Origin: Nitrincola schmidtii
GTDB taxonomy: Bacteria > Pseudomonadota > Gammaproteobacteria > Pseudomonadales > Balneatricaceae
NCBI RefSeq assembly: GCF_008973715.1
Contig: NZ_WBOL01000009.1
Span: 62,001 to 126,000 of the forward strand
DNA length: 64,000 nucleotides
Direction of reading: 5' to 3'
Shown here: piece after piece, positions 20,997 through 32,721 of the stretch
How positions within the stretch are numbered: the stretch's first letter is position 1
Layout of the letters: each line of letters opens with the position of its first letter
The notes under the pieces: model-generated
Told to the model about the DNA's origin: nothing
The model's database searches: none
Seen by the model: the letters and a program-made list of their open reading frames with translations, nothing else
Position numbers and translations under genes: made by a program

Positions 20997-21985
20997 TAGT
21001 TAAACCTCATGCCTTCAAAAAATGAGTGTTGGCCATTTAAAATTGCGTTGACTGGAAGGGCTTTTTTACCCGGTAACTGAATTTGGGTAACGCTTAATGT
21101 TCCTTGCCCAGTGGCGATGACTAACGCATTTTTTTCAATTTTGACCAGTGTTCCTGGTTCCTCTTGATAGTGGTCTGCGTTGGAATCAGCTGACCAGATA
21201 CGAAGATTTGCAGGGTTAGCACCGCTTTGATCAAAATCAACGTGACAAAAAGCCACCGGCCAAGGATTTAAGCCTCTTATTTGCCGAGCAAGTTGTTCTG
21301 CAGACATCGACCAATTTAGTTTCCCCTCTTCCTTAAGCAATTTGCTGGCATAACAGGTTAAACCTTCATCCTGAATTTCAGCCGTTAGTTTCCCTTGTTC
21401 CAAAAGCGGTAAGCTCTCAATAAGGGATTCAGCTCCCAAAACTGCCAATCGATCATGTAAGCTACCCGCAGTATCATCGTGATAAATGGGAGTATGCTTC
21501 TTGTAAAGCATGTCACCCGTATCTAACCCCAATGCCATTTGCATAATGGTAATGCCGGTTTCGGTATCGCCTGCTAATAACGCTCGATGAATAGGTGCGG
21601 CTCCACGCCAGCGAGGTAACAAAGAAGCATGCACATTGATGCAGCCCAGCTTTGGTAAATCAAGGACCTTTTGTGGTAACAACAATCCATAGGCTGCCAC
21701 AATCATTAGGTCAGCATTCAAATCAGCTAATTCTTGAGTAGCCTCTTCAGATTTGAAGTTTAAAGGTTGATATACAGGGAGCTGATGTTTCAACGCTAAT
21801 TGTTTAACCGGACTCGCGGTTAATTTTTGACCTCTACCCGAAGGACGATCAGGCTGTGTATAAACCCCCACAATCTGATAATCATGATCAATCAATGCTG
21901 CTAAGCTACTGGCTGCAAAATCAGGTGTGCCCGCAAAGACAATGCGCAGTGGTGAATTCTTCGAACTATCCAACTCACCCCCCAT
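20996..21985 (-). CDS. fmt: Methionyl-tRNA formyltransferase
   Basis: 329 residues from ATG 21985. It formylates initiator Met-tRNA. LRIVFAGTPDFAA opens the formyl-transfer domain, followed by SLLPRWRGAAPIHRA (catalytic Asn and His in INVHASLLP) and GDTETGITIMQM. The C-terminal OB-like tRNA-binding domain begins near residue 210. GGAGG lies five bases before ATG 21985, which decides the start; ATG 21997 and GTG 22006 are alternatives. It follows def, which later removes the formyl group. Confidence 0.96.
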   Translation of the reverse strand: MGGELDSSKNSPLRIVFAGTPDFAASSLAALIDHDYQIVGVYTQPDRPSGRGQKLTASPVKQLALKHQLPVYQPLNFKSEEATQELADLNADLMIVAAYGLLLPQKVLDLPKLGCINVHASLLPRWRGAAPIHRALLAGDTETGITIMQMALGLDTGDMLYKKHTPIYHDDTAGSLHDRLAVLGAESLIESLPLLEQGKLTAEIQDEGLTCYASKLLKEEGKLNWSMSAEQLARQIRGLNPWPVAFCHVDFDQSGANPANLRIWSADSNADHYQEEPGTLVKIEKNALVIATGQGTLSVTQIQLPGKKALPVNAILNGQHSFFEGMRFN

Positions 21986-22015
21986 TAAAACCTCCATCAA
22001 AACCACTCCAGTCGT

Positions 22016-22534
22016 TTAGCGCTGTGCTTGCTGATCAAGTTTATGCTGCTTTTCCAGCTTACTGCGAATTCGTTGGCGCTTAAGTTTAGAAAGATAGTCA
22101 ACAAACAGTTTACCATCGAGGTGATCAAGCTCATGTTGAATACAGACCGCCAATAAACCATCTGCTTCAAAATTTTGTGGATTACCGTTGCGATCAAGTG
22201 ATTCGACAGCGATGCGACGTGGTCTTTCTACGGTATCGTAGAACCCAGGAACTGATAAACAGCCTTCTTGCATCTCGTCTAATTCTTCTTCAATGATTGT
22301 GTAGCTAGGATTGATTAAAACCAAAGGTTCAGTGCTGTCATCAGACAGGTCGATAACTACAACCTGTAAGTGGACATTAACCTGAGTAGCCGCTAAACCT
22401 ATACCGTTGGCTTCGTACATGGTTTCAAACATATCATCGATAAGTTTGCGAATATCATCGTCTACCTTTTCGACAGGTTCTGCAATGGTGCGTAAACGGG
22501 GATCAGGAAATTCAAGAATATTGAGCTTGGACAT
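22016..22534 (-). CDS. def: Peptide deformylase
   Basis: 172 residues. A metalloenzyme that removes the formyl group from new proteins. All three motifs are present: [17 protein letters not shown] (metal-binding Cys) and QHELDHLDG (two metal-binding His and the catalytic Glu). It is the first gene of def-fmt-rsmB-trkA-trkH and diverges from the LysM gene across a 166-base gap that should hold both promoters. Confidence 0.97.
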   Translation of the reverse strand: MSKLNILEFPDPRLRTIAEPVEKVDDDIRKLIDDMFETMYEANGIGLAATQVNVHLQVVVIDLSDDSTEPLVLINPSYTIIEEELDEMQEGCLSVPGFYDTVERPRRIAVESLDRNGNPQNFEADGLLAVCIQHELDHLDGKLFVDYLSKLKRQRIRSKLEKQHKLDQQAQR

Positions 22535-22700
22535 AGGTATACATCATTAATAGGTCTAGAATGGATAAGATAGGTGTCGTAATGCTTTAATATGCCTATT
22601 ATACTGAATACACAACTGAATGCATTGTTATGATGGTTGATCTGCGTTGAATAGATCAAAAATTGAACGCTGAATACTTTCTGATCAAAGGGAAGCGGAT

Positions 22701-23735
22701 ATGAAACAACTGCTTTGCGGTCTGCTTGTAGCAGGCTTACTCTTTTCCAGTGTCGCTACGGCACAGACTGCACAGGCTCCACTAGAGCTAAAGCCTAATC
22801 ATCCGACTGAATATGTCGTGGTTAAGGGCGATACGCTTTGGGGTATTTCGGGGCATTTTCTTAATCGACCTTGGCGTTGGCCAGAAATTTGGGGGGTTAA
22901 CCCGCAAATTGCCAATCCACATCTTATCTATCCGGGGGATGTTATTTACCTGACATGGGTAGATGGACAACCGAGGCTTGGCTTGCGTCCAGGTGAAGAG
23001 CGACTGAGTCCACGTGTACGAGAACTGCCGCTGGAACAAGCTATTCCTGCAATACCTCTTCGAGATATTAACAGCTTCATTAGTGACAACTTAGTTGTAC
23101 AAGAAGATGTTCTTAGTCAAGCTCCATATGTCGTAGCGGGTGAAAACCGCCGCTTAATCAGTGGTGCAGGTGATCGTGTTTATGGTCGTGGTGAGTTAAT
23201 TCGCGATGATCGTAACCAAGCAATTTATCGTCCCGCAACTGAATACATTGATCCAGTTACTGGTGAGTTTCTGGGTTATGAGTTATTCAAGGTTGCAGAC
23301 ACTCGGGTGACCAGTGTTAACGACGATATTATTACGATGGATTTGGTTCGTTCGAATGAAGAAGTTCGTGCGACCTATCGAGTGTTGCCAACTGAAGAGA
23401 CTCGTATTCAGTCAGTATTCCATCCCAAACCTGCCCCAGAAGGTGTTGAAGGTTTGATTATTGGTTTATTGAAAGGGGTCTCCAGTGCAGGTCAATTTGA
23501 TGCTGTCGTGCTCAATGTGGGCCAACGTGAAGCGGTAGAGCCAGGACATGTGTTCTCTGTTTACCGAACTGGTGAAGTGGTTCGCGATCCTATCGCAGGT
23601 GGTCAAATTCAACTGCCTTCAGAGCACGCCGCTATCCTGATGGTCTTTAAATCTTTCGATAAAGTCAGTTACGGCTTAATTATGCGTGCGACTAATGTTG
23701 TTTCTATCGGTGATGAAATTCGTAACCCTGATTAA
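22701..23735 (+). CDS. LysM-domain cell-envelope protein
   Basis: 344 residues. A signal peptide (MKQLLCGLLVAGLLFSSVATA) is followed by one LysM domain at about 37-85: YVVVKGDTLWGISGHF, RWPEIWGVNPQIANPHLIYPGD. LysM binds peptidoglycan glycans, so the protein should be periplasmic. The remaining 250 residues form a conserved domain of unknown role that accompanies LysM in proteins encoded next to dprA in Pseudomonas and relatives. It runs 12 bases ahead of dprA. AAGGGAAG lies before the ATG. Confidence 0.9.
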   Translation: MKQLLCGLLVAGLLFSSVATAQTAQAPLELKPNHPTEYVVVKGDTLWGISGHFLNRPWRWPEIWGVNPQIANPHLIYPGDVIYLTWVDGQPRLGLRPGEERLSPRVRELPLEQAIPAIPLRDINSFISDNLVVQEDVLSQAPYVVAGENRRLISGAGDRVYGRGELIRDDRNQAIYRPATEYIDPVTGEFLGYELFKVADTRVTSVNDDIITMDLVRSNEEVRATYRVLPTEETRIQSVFHPKPAPEGVEGLIIGLLKGVSSAGQFDAVVLNVGQREAVEPGHVFSVYRTGEVVRDPIAGGQIQLPSEHAAILMVFKSFDKVSYGLIMRATNVVSIGDEIRNPD

Positions 23736-23747
23736 AAAGGATGCGTC

Positions 23748-24872
23748 ATGTCTAGCGATCCAAGGGAGTGGATCGCTGTCAGCCAGTTGCCGGGCTTAGG
23801 TCCGGCAACCCTTTCCAAGCTGACAGCTCAAGGAATCTCTCCAGCTCAACTCTTAGCTTTCCAATTACCCGAAGATGTTCGTTTAAGAGCGGACACGCGT
23901 CATGCCCTTCATACTATCAATCTTAAGTCGTTACTAGCACAGGCCGATGCGGTTATTACACGTGGCTTAGCGCTAGGGTTAACCTTAATCAGTATCGACA
24001 GTGAATCCTACCCTTCTTTATTGAAAGAGATTGATGATCCACCGCCCTTGTTATGGTTAAAAGGCAACATTGAATTGCTACAACAACCTCAGCTAGCCAT
24101 CGTAGGCAGTCGTAAGCCCTCAGTAGCTGGCGCTTCCAGTGCTTTTGAGTTTGCCCGATCCCTAGCCAGCAGTGGCTTCATTATCACCAGTGGTTTAGCT
24201 CAGGGTATTGATACTGCAGCGCATAAAGGAGCTTTAAAAGCCGATAGACCCACGCTTGCGGTGTTGGGAACCAGTCCAGAGTTTATTTATCCAGCAGTGA
24301 ATCAACATCTGGCTGACAATATTGTCTCTAGTGGTGGCTTGCTCGTCTCTGAGTTTCCACCGGGATCTAAAGCGCGACCAGAAAACTTTCCAAAACGAAA
24401 TCGAATTATTTCTGGGCTGGCCGTTGGTACCTTAGTGGTTGAGGCTGCTGTCCGAAGCGGTTCGTTAATTACCGCAAGGTTGGCCATGGAGCAAGGTCGA
24501 GAAGTGTTTGCTATTCCTGGAAGCATTCATAACCCTTTAGCTAAAGGCTGTCACATGCTTATTCGCCAAGGGGCTCTACTCGTTGAAAATCAGCAGCAGA
24601 TTTGTGAGCCTTTGTCTCCAATGCTGGGATTTTTGGCTGATCAAATCACTCAAGTCGCTCAAGATAAACTCAAAGACGTCACAACACGAGTGGAAAATCT
24701 TTCTGATAAAGAAACAATGTTACTCCAGCGAATTCGGCAGTCAGCAATAACCTTAGACCAATTACATGCAGAAACCACCATCACGATCAGTGAGCTACAG
24801 CAAATGCTGATAAACTTACAGCTTGAAGGTAAAATAGATGTCATGGGTGATCGTTATCTGGCGTTGTGTTGA
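23748..24872 (+). CDS. dprA: DNA-processing protein DprA
   Basis: 374 residues. It protects incoming single-stranded DNA and loads RecA during natural transformation. An N-terminal SAM-like region (SQLPGLGPATLSKL) is followed by the Rossmann-like core with LAIVGSRKPS, ITSGLAQGIDTAAHKGAL and GSLITARLAMEQGREVFAIPGSI. A C-terminal winged-helix part covers about 305-374. DprA is widely kept in species that are not known to be competent, so its presence does not prove transformation. Confidence 0.96.
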   Translation: MSSDPREWIAVSQLPGLGPATLSKLTAQGISPAQLLAFQLPEDVRLRADTRHALHTINLKSLLAQADAVITRGLALGLTLISIDSESYPSLLKEIDDPPPLLWLKGNIELLQQPQLAIVGSRKPSVAGASSAFEFARSLASSGFIITSGLAQGIDTAAHKGALKADRPTLAVLGTSPEFIYPAVNQHLADNIVSSGGLLVSEFPPGSKARPENFPKRNRIISGLAVGTLVVEAAVRSGSLITARLAMEQGREVFAIPGSIHNPLAKGCHMLIRQGALLVENQQQICEPLSPMLGFLADQITQVAQDKLKDVTTRVENLSDKETMLLQRIRQSAITLDQLHAETTITISELQQMLINLQLEGKIDVMGDRYLALC

Positions 24873-24992
24873 ATTGATCACTTTAGAGTCAGTTTGCTTT
24901 TCCCACAATAGGAATAGGAGTATCCTGTCGAGCTTTCTTTTTCGGCAGGCGCGCAGCGTTTGTAATAATGACTTTGATACAGGATTGAAAGA

Positions 24993-25484
24993 ATGCAGCC
25001 AAAAGTAGGCGTAATTATGGGGTCTCGGTCAGATTGGCCAACCATGGAACATGCGGTGCAAATGCTTGAAAAGCTCGGCGTTCCTTATGAAACTCGAGTT
25101 GTTTCTGCTCATCGCACGCCAGATCTGTTATTTGAATACGCCAAATCGGCCGCTGACCGTGGTCTGCAAGTGATTATTGCTGGAGCAGGAGGCGCAGCGC
25201 ACCTGCCTGGTATGGCTGCTTCACAAACCTGCCTGCCTGTGTTGGGCGTGCCGGTTGAATCTAAAGCCTTAAGTGGAATGGATTCTCTGTTATCTATTGT
25301 ACAAATGCCAGGCGGCATTCCGGTTGGAACGTTGGCCATAGGTAAAGCAGGCGCTACTAACGCTGGCATTATGGCTGCACAAATTGTTGCACTTCAAGAT
25401 GCCCAGGTTAAGCAGGCACTGACAGCGTTTAGAGAAGAACAAACACGTACCGTATTAGAAAATTCAGATCCACGTGGCGAATAA
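24993..25484 (+). CDS. purE: N5-carboxyaminoimidazole ribonucleotide mutase
   Basis: 163 residues. It moves the carboxyl group of N5-CAIR to C4 in purine synthesis. [24 protein letters not shown] and [13 protein letters not shown] contain the known substrate-binding Ser, Asp and His residues of class I PurE. It is followed 15 bases later by purK, which makes its substrate. A gap of 120 bases upstream probably contains the promoter; I do not see a clear PurR operator there. Confidence 0.97.
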   Translation: MQPKVGVIMGSRSDWPTMEHAVQMLEKLGVPYETRVVSAHRTPDLLFEYAKSAADRGLQVIIAGAGGAAHLPGMAASQTCLPVLGVPVESKALSGMDSLLSIVQMPGGIPVGTLAIGKAGATNAGIMAAQIVALQDAQVKQALTAFREEQTRTVLENSDPRGE

Positions 25485-25499
25485 TAGGTAATTAGATCG

Positions 25500-26630
25500 A
25501 TGAAAATTGGTGTGCTAGGCGCTGGACAATTGGGGCAAATGTTAGCTCTTTCGGGCTATCCATTAAGTAATCGTTTCTCATTTTTCGATACCACCGGCAG
25601 CCCGAGTGCTGAAATTGGTGAAACCCTTTGCGACCCCTCTGGCGATCAATTGGAAAGTTTCCTGTCTCAGGTTGACTTGGTTACCTATGAGTTTGAACAC
25701 CTACCCTTAGATTTAGTTAAGCGTGTTGCGGAGCGCAAAGCCTTGTATCCCGGCGTTGAGGCCTTGCGGGTTTGCCAAAATCGTGAAGCTGAAAAAGCAC
25801 TTTTTGATCGTCTTAATATCCCCGTAGCGGCTTACCGTGTTGTCGAATCAGCCGAACAGCTTGCACAGGCATGCCAAGTCTTGATGCAGCAGGGTGCGGC
25901 TGCCGTGGTGGCTAAATCTATTACAGAGGGCTATGACGGCAAGGGTCAAGCGGTGTTGAAAGATCCATCAGAAGCAGAGACTGCGTGGCAACAGATAGGT
26001 CATTCACGCCTGATTGTTGAAGCGTTTGTAGACTTTGTTCGCGAAGTATCTATTATCGCCGTTCGGGGCCGTCAAGGTGATGTGGTTTTCTACCCTTTGG
26101 CGGAAAATCATCATGCCGAAGGTATTCTGCGCTATTCGCTGGCCCCTTTACCCGATGTCACTGATGCAGTTCAGCATCAAGCAGAAGCTTATATTCATAA
26201 ACTTTTAGATAGTCTCGACTATGTTGGTGTCCTAACACTTGAGTTGTTCCAGTGTGCAGACGGACGTTTACTCGCCAATGAAATGGCTCCCAGAGTTCAT
26301 AACTCAGGGCATTGGACACAAAACGGCTCCATAACCAGTCAGTTTGAAAATCATCTACGAGCCATTCAAGGCCTGCCGCTTGGTTCTACTAAGGCTCTCA
26401 AGCCAACTTGCATGATCAATATTATCGGTCAAATGGGCGATACCCAGCATATTTTGGCTTTGGAGGGCGTTCATCTTCATTTGTACGGTAAAAGTGAACG
26501 TTCAGGACGTAAGTTAGGTCATATCAACGTTGTTGCTGATGACTTAACCAGCTTGATCAAGCAAGTGCGCCTAGTATCACAGCATCTTCCCAATGCTCCT
26601 GAGCCTAAGTTTACCTGCGTGGCTGTATAG
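25500..26630 (+). CDS. purK: N5-carboxyaminoimidazole ribonucleotide synthase
   Basis: 376 residues. An ATP-grasp enzyme that makes N5-CAIR from AIR, ATP and bicarbonate. MKIGVLGAGQLGQMLA opens the preATP-grasp part. The ATP-grasp core shows AKSITEGYDGKGQAVL, EAFVDFVREVSIIAVR and NEMAPRVHNSGHWT. It pairs with purE just upstream, the usual operon. Confidence 0.97.
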   Translation: MKIGVLGAGQLGQMLALSGYPLSNRFSFFDTTGSPSAEIGETLCDPSGDQLESFLSQVDLVTYEFEHLPLDLVKRVAERKALYPGVEALRVCQNREAEKALFDRLNIPVAAYRVVESAEQLAQACQVLMQQGAAAVVAKSITEGYDGKGQAVLKDPSEAETAWQQIGHSRLIVEAFVDFVREVSIIAVRGRQGDVVFYPLAENHHAEGILRYSLAPLPDVTDAVQHQAEAYIHKLLDSLDYVGVLTLELFQCADGRLLANEMAPRVHNSGHWTQNGSITSQFENHLRAIQGLPLGSTKALKPTCMINIIGQMGDTQHILALEGVHLHLYGKSERSGRKLGHINVVADDLTSLIKQVRLVSQHLPNAPEPKFTCVAV

Positions 26631-26672
26631 TTGTCCCCTATCGTTTCGTGCCGAAGTAAGGAGCGTTTATAG

Positions 26673-27230
26673 ATGAATAACTGGCCAATTAAAAGAGCTG
26701 TTGATGTGATGCATTCAGGTGGAGTGATTGCCTACCCCACTGAAGCTGTCTGGGGACTGGGTTGTGATCCCTATAATGAAAGTGCAGTCAGGCGCCTATT
26801 ACAGTTAAAGCGTAGACCCGAACACAAAGGGTTAATTTTGGTCGCGAGTTCCGAGGCGCAGATTTCAGAACTCTTGAAGGGTCTTTCTGATCAACAATTA
26901 GAGCAATTAAAGCAGACGTGGCCAGGCCCTAACACCTGGCTATTGCCTGATCCTTATGATCTTGTTCCGAGTTGGGTTAAAGGTCATCATTCAGAGGTAG
27001 CCATTCGTGTTTCTGCGCATCCGTTAGTCAAGCATTTATGTGATGCATGGGGTGGACCTATCGTGTCAACCTCTGCGAATCCTGCGACTGCTGAACCCGC
27101 AAAATCTGCATTGAGAGTGAAGACATACTTCGGCTCAAGGCTAGATTATATAGTCAATGGTGAACTAGGTGGCTCAAATAGGCCCAGTACCATTCGATCA
27201 ATCACCAGTCTATCAACGATAAGATCATAG
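26673..27230 (+). CDS. tsaC: Threonylcarbamoyl-AMP synthase (TsaC/YrdC)
   Basis: 185 residues. It makes the threonylcarbamoyl-AMP used for t6A37 in ANN-decoding tRNAs. GGVIAYPTEAVWGLGCDP, the KRRPEHKGLILVAS nucleotide site and PIVSTSANPATAEPA are all present. The length fits the short TsaC form, without the Sua5 C-terminal domain. AAGGAGCG lies about eight bases before the ATG. It sits between purK and hemF; association with hemF and aroE is common in this group. Confidence 0.95.
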   Translation: MNNWPIKRAVDVMHSGGVIAYPTEAVWGLGCDPYNESAVRRLLQLKRRPEHKGLILVASSEAQISELLKGLSDQQLEQLKQTWPGPNTWLLPDPYDLVPSWVKGHHSEVAIRVSAHPLVKHLCDAWGGPIVSTSANPATAEPAKSALRVKTYFGSRLDYIVNGELGGSNRPSTIRSITSLSTIRS

Positions 27231-27272
27231 TGAGCACTTACATTGATAATTACTGTTTTAGAACTTTTTTAG

Positions 27273-29040
<1,768 letters not shown>

Positions 29041-29136
29041 TGGTTTGGTAGGTTTTTCAGGACTCATAACCTTGCATCGATTGTCACATTAGCGTTATAA
29101 CCTGACACTAAATACTCCTGTCTTTGGATGGCATAT

Positions 29137-31524
29137 ATGACAGATTCCACGCGACTTGACACCACCCTTCTTTGCGCAGACCAGTTATACCGTGTTTGTG
29201 ACCCCAAAGACCTGCCTTTTCTGACCACTGAATCGATAGAGCCGTTTAATGGTTTCTTTGGGCAGGAACGTGCCATAGAAGCCATGGATTTCGGCATCAG
29301 TATGCAGCGGCATGGCTATAACCTGTTTGTCATGGGCAACCCGCATACCGGTCGCTTCTCTTTTGCCATGGAAAATCTTAAAAACTATGCCAAGAAGGAT
29401 CAAAAACCAGCGGATTGGTGCTATATCAATAATCTATCCGATGGTCGTTACCCTGTTGTGCTTCAGCTTCCAGCGGGAAAAGCACAGCAAATCAAAAAAG
29501 ATGTCGAAAATCTTTTCGAAAACCTGTTAACAGAGCTTCCTGCCGCCTTTGAAAGCCCTGGCTATCAGCGCATGAAAAGCCGTATCGAGCGTGATTTCAC
29601 CAAACGTTATGATCAAGCCGTAGATTCTGTCGAGCGTAAAGCGCGTGATGTGAATATCGCTGTTTATCGTGATGCCGGTACCATCGGCTTTACACCCTTA
29701 GCAGATGGTCAAGCAATGGATGAAGCGGCCTTCTCACAACTTCCAGAGGAAGAGCGAGATACCATTCAACAAAATATATCCGATCTAGAAGATCAGTTGA
29801 ATGAAGCGCTGACTGAACTACCTAAATGGCGACGTGAAGCGGCGGCTCAGATCCGTAATTTAGACAGTGAAACCACGCGTAAATCGATTTTGCCGTTAAT
29901 TGCACAGTTACGTGACCGTTATGTCCACCATGCCAATATCATTAAATATTTGGGTTATGTTGAAAAAGATCTGATTAAAAATGTCGCCGAAATCGTTGGA
30001 GATGAGCGCAGTTTAGAGATTAAAACCGATCAGATGCGCCAGCAGTTTTTAGAAGAAAACTACGGCATCAACTTGCTCGTTGACAATCACAAGACCAAAG
30101 GTGCGCCTGTTGTTTATGAAGCTCATCCTAGTTATGAAAATCTCTTCGGTCGAGTGGAATACAATAGCGAAATGGGTGCACTAGTCACTAACTACACCCT
30201 GATTCGTCCCGGAGCCTTACACAGAGCCAACGGTGGTTATCTTCTACTAGAAGCGGAAAAGCTATTAGAACAGCCCTTTGTCTACAGTGCATTAAAACGC
30301 GCGTTGAAGTCGCATGAAATTCGCATCGAAAACCCTGTCAGTGAATACACGGGGGTGAGTACGATCACCTTGAACCCTCAACCGGTTCCGCTGAAAGTAA
30401 AGGTGATCTTGGTCGGTGGGCGTGATATCTATTATCTGCTGCAAGAGCTAGATCACGACTTTGAAAAGATGTTTCGTGTAGTGGTCGATTTCGATGAAGA
30501 TGTGAAACGATCACCTGCCAGTGTCCGTAACTATGCCCGTTTAATGAAGACACTCGCTGTAGAAGAAGGCTTGGCGCCACTGAAGCGTGAGGCCGTAGCT
30601 CGCCTCACAGAGCACAGTTCACGGATGGCGGAAGATCAAGAGATGCTTTCAGCGCATATCGGCGAGTTAGTGGATCTGCTTTGTGAAGCCGATTTCAGGC
30701 GCCGTCAAAAAGGCGATGACTTGATCGGTGCTCAGCACGTCGAAATGGCATTACAAGGTAAAGAGCGCAGAACAGGACGCTTATCAGAAAAAATTCTAGA
30801 AAGTATGCTTAACCGTACCGTGCTGATCGATACCGAAGGCAGTGCAGTAGGTTGTGCCAATGGTTTAACTGTGTTGCAAGTCGGTGATGTTTCCTTCGGC
30901 ACACCCGCACGCATTACTGCCACGGTTAATCCAGGCAATAAAGGCATTGTCGATATCGAACGTGAAGTCACGCTAGGACAGCCGATTCACTCTAAGGGCG
31001 TGCTGATTTTATCCGGTTACTTAGGTCATCAATATGCACATGATTTCCCTATGACCTTGTCCGCGAGTATCGCCATGGAGCAATCCTACGGTTATATCGA
31101 TGGCGACAGTGCGTCACTGGCAGAAATCTGCACCTTAATCTCTGCCTTAACCGCTATACCGATTCTGCAGCAGTTTGCGACAACGGGTTCGATTAACCAG
31201 TATGGCGAAGTCCAAGCGATTGGCGGCGTGAATGAAAAGATCGAAGGCTTCTTCCGTTTGTGTCAAACACGTGGTTTAACCGGCGATCAAGGTGTGATTA
31301 TTCCCAAAGCCAATGTGCGTAACTTGATGCTGAAAAAAGATGTGGTTGATGCCGTTAAAGCGGGGCAATTCTCGGTTCATGCCGTCAGTCATGTGGATCA
31401 ATGTTTAGAGCTATTGATGGGACGTAAGGCTGGTCAACTTAAAGCCGATGGTCACTTTACCCAGCGAAGCATTAACGCACTGGTGGTTAAACGTTTGCGA
31501 GAAATTGCTAAGGCTAAGCCCTAA
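29137..31524 (+). CDS. Lon-like ATP-dependent protease (AAA_32/Lon_C type)
   Basis: About 795 residues. The N-terminal AAA-like domain is followed by a long alpha-helical middle and a C-terminal Lon serine protease domain. The protease has the Ser-Lys dyad: Ser in IDGDSASLAE and Lys in GGVNEKIEGFF. The Walker A equivalent is GNPHTGRFSF (about residue 67), so the usual GKT is GRF. The family is the LonB-like group without the usual Lon N domain. Substrates are unknown. ATG 29137 has GGATGG upstream; ATG 29128 is an alternative. It is a single gene before lrgA. Confidence 0.88.
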   Translation: MTDSTRLDTTLLCADQLYRVCDPKDLPFLTTESIEPFNGFFGQERAIEAMDFGISMQRHGYNLFVMGNPHTGRFSFAMENLKNYAKKDQKPADWCYINNLSDGRYPVVLQLPAGKAQQIKKDVENLFENLLTELPAAFESPGYQRMKSRIERDFTKRYDQAVDSVERKARDVNIAVYRDAGTIGFTPLADGQAMDEAAFSQLPEEERDTIQQNISDLEDQLNEALTELPKWRREAAAQIRNLDSETTRKSILPLIAQLRDRYVHHANIIKYLGYVEKDLIKNVAEIVGDERSLEIKTDQMRQQFLEENYGINLLVDNHKTKGAPVVYEAHPSYENLFGRVEYNSEMGALVTNYTLIRPGALHRANGGYLLLEAEKLLEQPFVYSALKRALKSHEIRIENPVSEYTGVSTITLNPQPVPLKVKVILVGGRDIYYLLQELDHDFEKMFRVVVDFDEDVKRSPASVRNYARLMKTLAVEEGLAPLKREAVARLTEHSSRMAEDQEMLSAHIGELVDLLCEADFRRRQKGDDLIGAQHVEMALQGKERRTGRLSEKILESMLNRTVLIDTEGSAVGCANGLTVLQVGDVSFGTPARITATVNPGNKGIVDIEREVTLGQPIHSKGVLILSGYLGHQYAHDFPMTLSASIAMEQSYGYIDGDSASLAEICTLISALTAIPILQQFATTGSINQYGEVQAIGGVNEKIEGFFRLCQTRGLTGDQGVIIPKANVRNLMLKKDVVDAVKAGQFSVHAVSHVDQCLELLMGRKAGQLKADGHFTQRSINALVVKRLREIAKAKP

Positions 31525-31534
31525 CGGTATCAGC

Positions 31535-31903
31535 ATGAATGTCATAAAAGGATTTCTCTATCTTCTTGGATTCCTGCTTCTGGGCGATGTTGTCGTTACT
31601 TTGCTAGGCTTGCCCATCTCCGCGGGCGTGATTGGAATGCTGTTACTAACAGGCTGGTTGCTGGTTAGAGGTCGAATGCATGATGATATTGCCGCCATCA
31701 GCCAACCTTTGATTACCCTCCTCGCCATGCTGATTATGCCGGGTGTGGTTGGTGTGTTCTTTGTACTGGGGGATTACTCACAATACTGGTTGGCAGCCTT
31801 GCTAGCCTTAGTATTGGGCACTTTGCTTAGTGTGCTTACCACGCTTTGGTTAATGTCTCGAATGATGCCGCGCCAGCCAAAGCAGGATCAGGCAGATGAG
31901 TGA
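31535..31903 (+). CDS. CidA/LrgA-family membrane protein
   Basis: 122 residues with four hydrophobic segments. FLLLGDVVVTLLGLPISAGVIGMLLL matches the start of the holin-like CidA/LrgA family, and the later MPGVVGVFF is typical. The ATG at 31535 is the first after the protease gene in this frame. Its stop overlaps the next gene (ATGAGTGA), so the two form a LrgA-LrgB pair. Such pairs have been tied to murein hydrolase control in Gram-positives and to metabolite export elsewhere; the role here is open. Confidence 0.85.
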   Translation: MNVIKGFLYLLGFLLLGDVVVTLLGLPISAGVIGMLLLTGWLLVRGRMHDDIAAISQPLITLLAMLIMPGVVGVFFVLGDYSQYWLAALLALVLGTLLSVLTTLWLMSRMMPRQPKQDQADE

Positions 31904-32627
31904 CTTTCTAGCAAGCTACACAGCCTTAATTGACCATTTAACCGCCACACCGATCGCCGCGATTGCGATTACACTGCTTGCCTTCTTTTTGGGTAATGCC
32001 ATCTTCCAAAAAATGGGACGCCCTACCTGGTGCCCGGGTATATTAATCGCGGCATTAATTGTGGTGTTGATATTGATCCTGCTGCGTATCGACTATGTTC
32101 AATATCAAGAAGGTGCTCGATGGATCATACTGCTACTCGGTCCCGCTACAGTGGCCTTAGGGGTACCGCTATTTCAGCAAATACATCATATTCGCGCACT
32201 GTGGAAACCGATTCTGTTTACCCTTCCATTAGCAGCGATCATGGCCGCTTTATACGCGATTCTACTTGCATGGTTAGCAGGTGCTCCGCCTGAACTCCTT
32301 GCTTCCTTTGCACCAAAATCTGTTACCGCCCCAATTGCCATAGGCATTACTGAACAACTGGGTGGTTCTATTCCCATTCTGATGGGTGGATTGTTGGTCA
32401 CCGGTGTGATGGCAACCCTCTGGGTCAACCTATTAGGTCGCTGGCTGAAAATAGAAGATCACCGCATCCTTGGCTTTGCCCTCGGCATCAACGGCCACGC
32501 CATCGGCACCGTCAGAGCTTTTGAAATCAGTCCCACTGCTGGCGCCTTTGCATCTTTGGGAATGGGATTAACGGGAGTGTTTACCGCACTGTTTCTGCCG
32601 TTGGTTTGGATATTGATGGGGATGTAG
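31896..32627 (+). CDS. CidB/LrgB-family membrane protein
   Basis: 243 residues with about seven hydrophobic segments. GPATVALGVPLFQQ, FAPKSVTAPIAIGITEQLGG and GHAIGTVRAFEISPTAGAFASLGMGLTG are hallmark blocks of LrgB/CidB. It overlaps the LrgA-like gene by eight bases. Together they probably form an inner-membrane complex or transporter; substrate unknown. Confidence 0.9.
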   Translation: MSDFLASYTALIDHLTATPIAAIAITLLAFFLGNAIFQKMGRPTWCPGILIAALIVVLILILLRIDYVQYQEGARWIILLLGPATVALGVPLFQQIHHIRALWKPILFTLPLAAIMAALYAILLAWLAGAPPELLASFAPKSVTAPIAIGITEQLGGSIPILMGGLLVTGVMATLWVNLLGRWLKIEDHRILGFALGINGHAIGTVRAFEISPTAGAFASLGMGLTGVFTALFLPLVWILMGM

Positions 32628-32721
32628 GGAGATCGGGGTCGGAGTAACATCTCCCGCAGCAAGTCATTTGCTGGCATCGGTTCAAGTCGATATCCCCCAT
32701 CCCCTTTAATGGAGAAGGTTT

